DNA from: Trichopria drosophilae
Lineage: Eukaryota; Arthropoda; Insecta; Hymenoptera; Diapriidae
Assembly (NCBI GenBank): GCA_030407085.1
Contig: CM059582.1
Coordinates: forward strand, 203,092,001-203,156,000
DNA: 64,000 nucleotides
Reading direction: 5' to 3'
Shown: one piece after another, positions 57,180 through 64,000 of the stretch
How positions within the stretch are numbered: position 1 is the first letter of the stretch
Layout of the letters: each line of letters opens with the position of its first letter
Position numbers and translations under genes: made by a program
The notes under the pieces: generated by a model
What the model saw: only the letters and a program-made list of their open reading frames with translations
Told to the model about the DNA's origin: nothing
The model's database searches: none

Positions 57180-57665
57180 TTAGGCGATTTCAGATTTGGG
57201 CTAGAATATGTCTTCTGAAGTCTCTGAATGAATGCATTCCAGAAGGAAAATCTTGAGTAATTTTCAATCTCATTAAAATTTTTTAAAACACGGCGTGAGA
57301 GGCGGTTGTCCATCATACGCCCGCGCGTGAATATTACCTCCCTCAGTAAGTAACATTTTTATTATTTCGGCCGATTGCTGCGACCTACGGCGCAATTGTA
57401 GTCGCGTTTACGTCACATCCATGTGTAATTAATATTTTTATGATTTTTTCAAGGCCCCTAATTACTGTACATTGAAGTGGAGTAATCCATCGAAAAGACT
57501 TTGTATTGATATTACAACCTTTCTGCAGCAGTTTTTTAATACCCTTGGTTTTTGGTGTTTAGACATTATACTTTGATGCAACGGTGTATCGATCAAAGGA
57601 TGTATACACGTTAACAGGACTGCATGTTGTCCCTCTGCAATACGAAAGGAATTATTTTGTAATTA
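57180..57665 (-). pseudogene. ankyrin-repeat gene fragment with frameshifts
   Basis: On the minus strand, successive ankyrin repeats are visible: HPLIDTPLHQSIMSKH, then in a shifted frame KKLLQKGCNINT...TPLQCTVIRG...ILITHGCDVNA, with exactly 33 residues between GCNIN and GCDVN. After another shift comes AEIIKMLLTEGGNIHARAYD. At least two one-base shifts break the frame. A short open continuation runs to about 57180. A decayed host-gene fragment or retrocopy. Confidence 0.65.
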
Positions 57666-58557
57666 TTATCACAAACTGTTGTAGAAATTACGGATTTGAG
57701 CCAATTCGAAACGGCTTTCTACGGGGCCTACATAAGAAATGAGATATGGGCAAAAAACTAATCACAATACGGAGATTTCTGAAGAAATAGTATATTACGA
57801 CATAAATACCCGCAGTAGGGGATTCAGTTGCGAGCGGAGTTGAATCCCGAGCATAGTGAGGCACAATAGACCCGAGGGGGGAAACTCCTACCCGGTAGTT
57901 TTATGCTGAGATACACTCGGATTTTTTCCGGATTTTGTAGTTGAATGTATGGGAATGTACACGCGGGTGTCAAAACCGTCTGGGGGATCACCTATTTTGA
58001 CCACTTTTTGCGTATTATACTATTAAAGTAGAGGAAAAATTAAAAGCATAAATACTACATTAGATCATTTTATAATCATTTATTAAATAGGAAATAATTC
58101 AAAACATACAACAAATTATAGAAAGTATATAAAAATATTATCAAATTAACTTAACCAATTTTTAGAGTAGATACTCTTTCACTCAGCTGCTATAACTGAT
58201 ATTAAAAAAAGTTTTGAGACTATTATTAAAATTTACGTGCATCGAGATATTTTGTATATTTAATTTAGTTAATACAAGAAGATTAATGGAATAAATGCGT
58301 GACTAATAATGAATTAATTTTTCCACTGTTTGTTCATTCTGCACGGAAAAAAAACTTTTGTAGATTCTGCCGAAGTCACTTAAGCAGAATCTGCCGAGTC
58401 TGAACTTCAGCAATATTTGCCGAGTTTTTTCTAAGCATTCTGCTTAGCCAGCTTATGTAGATTTCCATGGACTGCCACTTCAGCGCCGCGCCAGTATACC
58501 TGCGACGTCGGTAAATTAGGACTCGTTTTGACGCGGTAGTCTTCAGTTACGCTTACG

Positions 58558-58625
58558 TTAGAACCAATCAGAACATTTGTTCACAGGGGGAGATTTCTTA
58601 TACAGCGTTCTGATTGGTTCTAACG
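58558..58625. promoter_or_regulatory. perfect 18-bp inverted repeat of CCAAT boxes
   Basis: GTTAGAACCAATCAGAAC (58558-58575) faces GTTCTGATTGGTTCTAAC (58608-58625), about 120 bp upstream of the SAM-domain ATG. Extended by imperfect CTTACG pairing outside. Compare 17980-18020. Confidence 0.5.
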
Positions 58626-58746
58626 AAGCGTAAACGTAAGAAAGTACCCCGCGAAAACGACCCCTTATCGATATATAATTATAGTTTTAAACAACATATT
58701 TTTTTGTTCTTTGTAACCTTCATTCCTGAAAATTGTATTGGATAAT

Positions 58747-59579
58747 ATGGATTCTTTCGTAAAAAATATTTTAGAGTCTTGGGATTTAAGGGAATTAATG
58801 AAGATATTTGAAGGTATATAACAATTCCCTACATACCTACCATTTTCTTTAATTTTATATCTTTTATCTTCTTTTTTTAAACATTTTTTTGTGCTTTTGT
58901 TACTCTTATGTAAACTTCTTGGACAGCGAATTTATTCAAAAATTGATACCAATTTTGGGCTACCAAAAAAAATTTTTTTTAAAATACAAAGATTTTAAAG
59001 ATGCAGAGAAGAACATTTTTTTAAATAACTCATTTGATGATCAATCAGAATTTATCGAGATAAATGATGAATTGATTCAATCATGTGAAATAGTAGTTTC
59101 TACTATTGAAATACAGAAGGAACCGATTCTGTCCACTCGTTAAGTATCAGAGTTGTAACATTTATTTTATATGTATTTCATATATATATTTTTGTATGCA
59201 GTATTGCATATATTTTACTTATTTACTACAAAAGCACAAGAATTTACAAAATACTTGGAAAGTGATTTTTCAGGAAGGCTTGTTTTAAGTAAATTCAAAC
59301 AGACCAATAAAGTAGATACCTCGATATTAGCTGAGAGTCTTATTAATCGTGAAATCTTATTACATAATAATTATAAGTAAGTTCTACAAAACTGAAATGT
59401 ATTTTGTACTAATTTTGTTACCAGCAACAACTTTCGATGAACATTATTATGCTTATTCAGTATTATTTGATAATGATAACCGGGTAATGAAAAAACTAAA
59501 TACTACATTGAATGCGATTCCAGGCATATTAATTAAAAAGAAAATGTCATACTATGTTGCGATTAGACATATATTGTAA
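58747..59579 (+). pseudogene. SAM-domain protein fragment, four exon-like blocks, probably broken
   Basis: Exon 1 from ATG 58747 (MDSFVKNILESWDLRELMKI) to 58813. Block 2, about 58911-59138, carries the SAM-domain end (EFIQKLIPILGYQKKF) and an acidic stretch. Block 3, 59202-59376, joins in phase after ATGCAG (SGRLVLSKFKQTNKVDTSIL). Block 4, about 59432-59579, reads DEHYYAYSVLFDNDNRVMKK. The layout resembles the insect family with an N-terminal SAM domain followed by a conserved LVL-KY-NKLD block. No AG fits the first acceptor in the right frame, and the third junction is off by one base, so it is likely dead. Partner or function unknown. Confidence 0.5.
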
Positions 59580-60162
59580 TTAGTTATACTGTATTTGTAA
59601 TCAGTTACTTATTTTATTGAATAAAAGTATATATTTGTAAAAAATTGTATAATTTACTTCCCTTATAAGATATAAATTATTGAAAATTAGATCTTTCAAT
59701 TTTTTATATCGCAATAAAAGTCATACTCCATTCTTTCCAATACAAATTTAGAAATTCTAATTAATAAAAGAATATAATATATTACTATTTTAAAGATAGT
59801 AAGAAAACTTAAAAAGTGTGAACAGAATTGAAAAAACAATGTCATCACACAAGTGAACGTTATGAAACAGAAAATTATGTCTGAAATACAATGCAAATTA
59901 CATTTTCTTATGTTTCTCTGCAGATATTTTTTACGCTTTCATACATGATTTAAAAATCATATATGTTTTCAAACAATTTTATATATATAATCAACTACAG
60001 GAGCATAAGTTGAATTTTAACGAGTGCATATCATTTACACAAACGTAACAAATATAAATTCCATTCTACTTAATAAAACCCTCAATGACACACCCTACTC
60101 TTTAGGCTTTGCTCCTTAAATTTTATTTACATTTTACATGTATTCCTTGTAAGTATAGCTAG

Positions 60163-60258
60163 TTTTATCGATTCTTGGCCATCGGTTCTCCACTTGTCTT
60201 TGTTTTTACTTTGTGTAACAAGCAATGACAAGAGAGACTCAGCAGCCAAGAATCGATA
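60163..60258. repeat. foldback repeat
   Basis: ATCGATTCTTGGC (about 60168-60180) faces GCCAAGAATCGAT (about 60246-60258), with further pairing CTTGTC/GACAAG inside. Confidence 0.55.
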
Positions 60259-60799
60259 GAGCTGGGGATATATACGCAATTATGCAAATGTCAAAAATAT
60301 ATTTTTATTTCTTTTAAAACTTTTCACTTTAGGAGGTTAACCTGATTTTTTAGTTTCGTTAACCGGATAAAATAATATATACATTCACACATACATTTTT
60401 AAATACATGATATATATCACACAATTCACTGCTTCATACTTTTATTGCGCCAACTGAAGTACGATTCTATATATATACTGTAAAAAAAATTGATTCTTTT
60501 ACATTACATTGTATGTAAATTTACATTCGACTGTACTTTTACTCATTTCTATGTAACACAACGAGGAACGTTGTACATCTACATTACAAATGGTATTTCA
60601 CTGTATCAAATGAAGTAACTAAACAAAATGAACATCTTATTTACCACCGGAGTGTGAAATAACTCCCTATCAGGACGGGCGACCGCACTTTAACGGTAAT
60701 TTAACCGAAAAAAATAACCGGTCGAAAACGGCCAAAAAATGACCGTTGTACAACCATAATTACCGCGAAAAAACCTGGGAAAGGCATATGGTTAGTATT

Positions 60800-61395
60800 C
60801 TTAAAATAACTACAGAATAACCGATAACAAACCGATCTTCAAGAGCGTTGACCGGTCGTTTCCAGCCAAATTACCGCAAAATAACCGATGAAAAACCTCT
60901 CTTCAAGAGCGTCGACCGGTTGTTTCTAGCGAAATTATCGCTAAATAGCCGATGAAAAACCACCATTCCAAAGCAGCGACCGGTCGTTTCTTGCACAATT
61001 ACCTCAGAATAACCGATGAAAAACTATTGTTCCAAAGCGTCGACCGGATGTTTCTAGCGAAATTTATCATAAATAACCGATTAAAAACCGCTCTTCTAGA
61101 GCGTCAACTGGTCGTTTTTCCCCAAATGACAGCAGAATAACCGATGAAAAACTGTTCTTCCAGAGCGTTGATCAATTGTTTCTCGTAAAATTACCGCAGA
61201 ATAACCGATAAAAAACCGTAGTACCATAGGGTGGATCGGTCGTTTTTCTTAAAATTACCGTAGAATAACCGATAAAAAACCGCTGTACCATAGCGTCCGC
61301 CAGTCGTTTCTCTCAAAATTACCGAAGAATAACCGATGAAAAACCGCGGTTCAAGAGCGGCGGCCGGTCGTTTCGGACCAAAATAACCGCTGAAA
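60800..61395 (+). repeat. 64-bp satellite array, left arm
   Basis: The word CCGAT(G/A) recurs at 60821, 60885, 60949, 61013, 61077, 61141, 61205, 61269 and 61333: nine units at exactly 64 bp with no indels. Each has GACCGGTCGTTT, AAATTACCGCAGAATAACCG and a small central palindrome such as CGCTCTTCTAGAGCG. Confidence 0.9.
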
Positions 61396-62129
61396 AACCG
61401 CTCTTCGAGAGAATATAGTTAATAATTATTTGCAATAACATGTATATATAAGAAGTTTTTATTTACTCATTTTCTGTTTTGTTATGTATATCTATAATCA
61501 TCTTTTATAGATCTAACAAAATTGCTCAGTCACTGTAGTAAATGTGTATGTAGGTACCACCATGAGAGAATTCACAAACGTGCTTAGTGAAAACCCGAAT
61601 GGTCAGGCTTATTGTACGAGTTACGGCGCTACTTTGCTAGGGGATTTCGACGCCACCTAGCGCTGGCCGAGAAAACTCTATTTGAATGAAAGGTACTGTT
61701 CGTCGAGACGTATCGTGTCGAAATGACCGCTGAATGACCGCTAAAAATCTATTTCTCGCAAAATGACCGGTCGGCGATCTTGATTAACAGATTTTTAGCG
61801 GTTATTCAGCGGTAATTTCGACACGATACGTCCCGACAAACAGTACCCTTCATTCAAATAGAGTTTTCTCGGCCAGCACTAGGTGGCGTCGAAATCCTCT
61901 AGCAAAGTAGCGCCGTAATTCGTATAATAAGCCTGACCGTTCGGGTTTTCACCATGCACGTTTGTGAATTCTCTCATCGTGGTACCTACATACACATTTA
62001 CTACAGCGACTGAGCAGTTTTGTTAGATCTATAAAAGATGATTATAGATATGCATAACAAAACAGAAAATAAGTTAATAAAAACCTCATATATAAATATA
62101 TTTGCAAATAATTATTAACTATTATATTC

Positions 62130-62830
62130 TCTTGAAGAGCAGTTTTTCAGCGTTTATTCTGCGGTAATTTTGGTCCGAAACGACCGGCCGCCGCTCTTGA
62201 ACCCCGGTTTTTCATCGGTTATTCTTCGGTAATTTTGAGAGAAACAACCTGCCGCCGCTCTTGAACAGCGGTTTTTTATCGTTTATTCTACGGTAATTTT
62301 AAGAAAAACGACCGATCCACCCTATGGTACTACGGTTTTTATTGGTTATTCTGCGGTAATTTTACGAGAAACAACTGATCAACGCTCTGGAAGAACGGTT
62401 TTTCATCGGTTATTCTGCTGTCATTTTGGGAGAAACGACCGGTTGACGCTCTAGAAGAGCGGTTTTTAATCGGTTATTTACGATAAATTTCGCTAGAATC
62501 ATCCGGTCGACGCTTTGGAACAATAGTTTTTCATCGGTTATTCTGAGGTAATTGTGCAAGAAACAACCGGTCGCCGCTTTGGAATGGTGGTTTTTCATCG
62601 GTTATTTAGCGATAATTTCGCTAGAAACAACCGGTCAGTGCTCTTGAAGAGAGGTTTTTCATCGGTTATTTTGCGGTAATTTGGCTGGAAACGACCGGTC
62701 GACGCTGTTGAAGATCGGGTTTTTATCGGTTATTTTGCGGTAATTTTCCTGGAAATGACCGGTTGACGCTCCTGAAGAGCGGTTTCTTATCGGTTATTCT
62801 GCGGTGATTTTATAAATTTTAACCATACGC
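62130..62830 (-). repeat. 64-bp satellite array, right arm (mirror copy)
   Basis: The same 64-bp unit in opposite orientation. Individual variant units match individual units of the left arm (for example the CCACCCTATGGTACTACGG variant), so the array was duplicated as a whole by inversion. Confidence 0.88.
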
Positions 62831-64000
62831 CTTTTTCTCGTAGTCCGGTTTTTTCGTGGTAAATACGGTTGTACGACGGTTATTTTTTGGCGGTTTTCGA
62901 CCGGTTATTTTTTTTCGGTTATTTTGCGGTTGCCCGTCCTGATAGGGCTATGTTAAACGGTTGGAAGTAAATCGATTCATGTTTAATGTCATCATTTCAC
63001 ACTCCGGCGGTAACTGAACTGTTTGTTATGTTACGATACTGCAATTGATGTAGTAAAATACCATTCGAATTGTAAATGTACAATGTTCGTCATTGTCTTA
63101 ATCAGAATTGACACGTAACATTGCAACTGACTGTAAATTTACATACAATGTATTTTAGGATCTTAAATTTACCATCACCTTTTTTTACCATATAAGAGAG
63201 AGTAAGGGAGATTTTCTAATTTGTGAGATTAACATTTAACCTCAAATTATTGTATATTTGAATTATTAACCCGACAAACTAACCTATTCAAAAAATGATA
63301 TTCAAAGTAGCCATTCAAACTACAAAAATAGTTGTCATGCATCGAAATCGAAATAAAAATCGGGAAAATCAAGAAAAGTTGTATATTTTCCGCGGCGCGC
63401 AGGTATACTGGAGTTTGCAGTCTGGACTAGCATTAACCAGCACAGCTGATCAGCTGATCAGCAAGAGTTGACCGTTGAGACTCGGTAATTTTTGCCGAAG
63501 TTACTAAATAGAATTTGCAGAAAAGTCGTATACGAGTTATTGGGTACATTCTCTCGACATTACCAAGCAAATATTACCGAAGTGACAATATAAATTTCAC
63601 ATAATGTTGGTTACTGAATTTCTTATACAAATTTTACTTGAGTTTTCGGCAGAATCTATAAACGTTTTTTTTTCCGTGTGTACTGTGACAAACAGCATCA
63701 AATTGCACTGTTCACATTCTGCAGAGGAAAGTGGTCTACGTTCGTCTTTAGTGAACTAATTTCTTATCGCCAGAAGATATTTTATTTTTCCCAATTTTAC
63801 GAATCTTAATGTCCAAATCTTCAGCGTAAAGTGGATAGGTTATAGAGAAATACTTATAATCTAATTCTCTTATAGTAGTTATATCGACCTTTAAACTAGA
63901 AAAGTAATACTTACCCTGGTATTCAGTAAATGGTTAGTATTGTTCTGGTCTTCAATATATGGCTTGTATCAAAAAATTCGTTTAATGCGAGCAGAAACCA

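Larger units (their letters stand above)
60478..63192. repeat. giant imperfect palindrome, arms about 1.3 kb
   Basis: The left arm 60478-61755 is mirrored by 61785-63192. Outer arms share TTGTATGTAAATTTACA. The middle contains the 64-bp arrays, and the inner part shares TTCGACGCCACCTAG-type and GGTACCTACATACACATTTA-type words. The centre (61756-61785) is CTCGCAAAATGACCGGTCGG. Some indels and many substitutions separate the arms. Confidence 0.85.
58342..63678. mobile_element. region bounded by about 33-bp terminal inverted repeats
   Basis: The left end CACGGAAAAAAAAC...TAGATTCTGCCGAA (58342-58374) is matched by the reverse complement at 63645-63678. Both ends continue with related TTGCCGAAGT words and with an inverted CAGTATACCTGCG word (left near 58494, right near 63401). 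No clear target duplication. Inside lie a decayed SAM-domain gene and a separate 2.7-kb palindrome. It could be one large DNA element or two MITE copies in opposite orientation. Confidence 0.45.

Noticed and set aside
60952..61140. 62-codon frame, mirrored at 62410-62598
   Set aside because: Both are readings of the 64-bp satellite. The period is not a multiple of three and the mirror copy exists only because of the palindrome.

Overview
The window reads as AT-rich insect nuclear DNA, most likely hymenopteran (ant or wasp). The reasons are spliced genes with GT-AG introns, arthropod Bel-Pao and Copia retrotransposons, a Tnp2-type transposase, a P-element/THAP9-type transposase, and a host gene of the DUF4806 type that is common in ant genomes. 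The species assignment is inference. I see no rRNA, tRNA, CRISPR or bacterial-style operons.

Left part (1-18.6 kb): a minus-strand host gene with a DUF4806 domain can be traced through eight exons with consistent splice phases (11145 down to 287); it continues off the left edge. A complete Bel-Pao element (1615-9103, plus strand) lies in one of its introns in antisense. A Copia element (11279-15259, minus strand) lies just upstream of its first coding exon, apparently in a 5' UTR intron. Both have 5-bp target duplications and near-identical LTRs, so both are recent. A small two-exon tail-anchored-protein gene follows at 18268-18610.

Middle part (18.8-31.7 kb): a Tnp2-like (CACTA/EnSpm-type) transposase frame broken by one TGA, a 5'-truncated LINE reverse transcriptase, and a decayed family B DNA polymerase C-terminus (Polinton/virus-like). 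The polymerase is split by a second, fully intact Bel-Pao element (22639-29720, minus strand, single 1773-codon gag-pol frame). A C2H2 terminal exon with a polyA signal follows.

Right part (32-64 kb): mostly repeats. It holds a palindromic TTAA-flanked piggyBac-type MITE, an array of about 40-bp hairpin repeats whose stems co-vary, a possible start of a host gene at a GC-rich promoter (43.0-43.5 kb), and a P-element-type transposase lacking its THAP part. Beyond these come a hairpin cluster (46.9-47.9 kb), a separate THAP exon pair, a LINE with ORF1 plus the endonuclease but no reverse transcriptase, and an ankyrin pseudogene. Last is a roughly 5.3-kb region bounded by terminal inverted repeats, containing a decayed SAM-domain gene and a 2.7-kb palindrome built on mirrored 64-bp satellite arrays.

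The recurrent unexplained theme is hairpin-forming repeats whose stem sequences change while pairing is kept (806-861 versus 42454-42503; 35.8-36.3 kb; perhaps 46.9-47.9 kb). That is the signal most worth following up.
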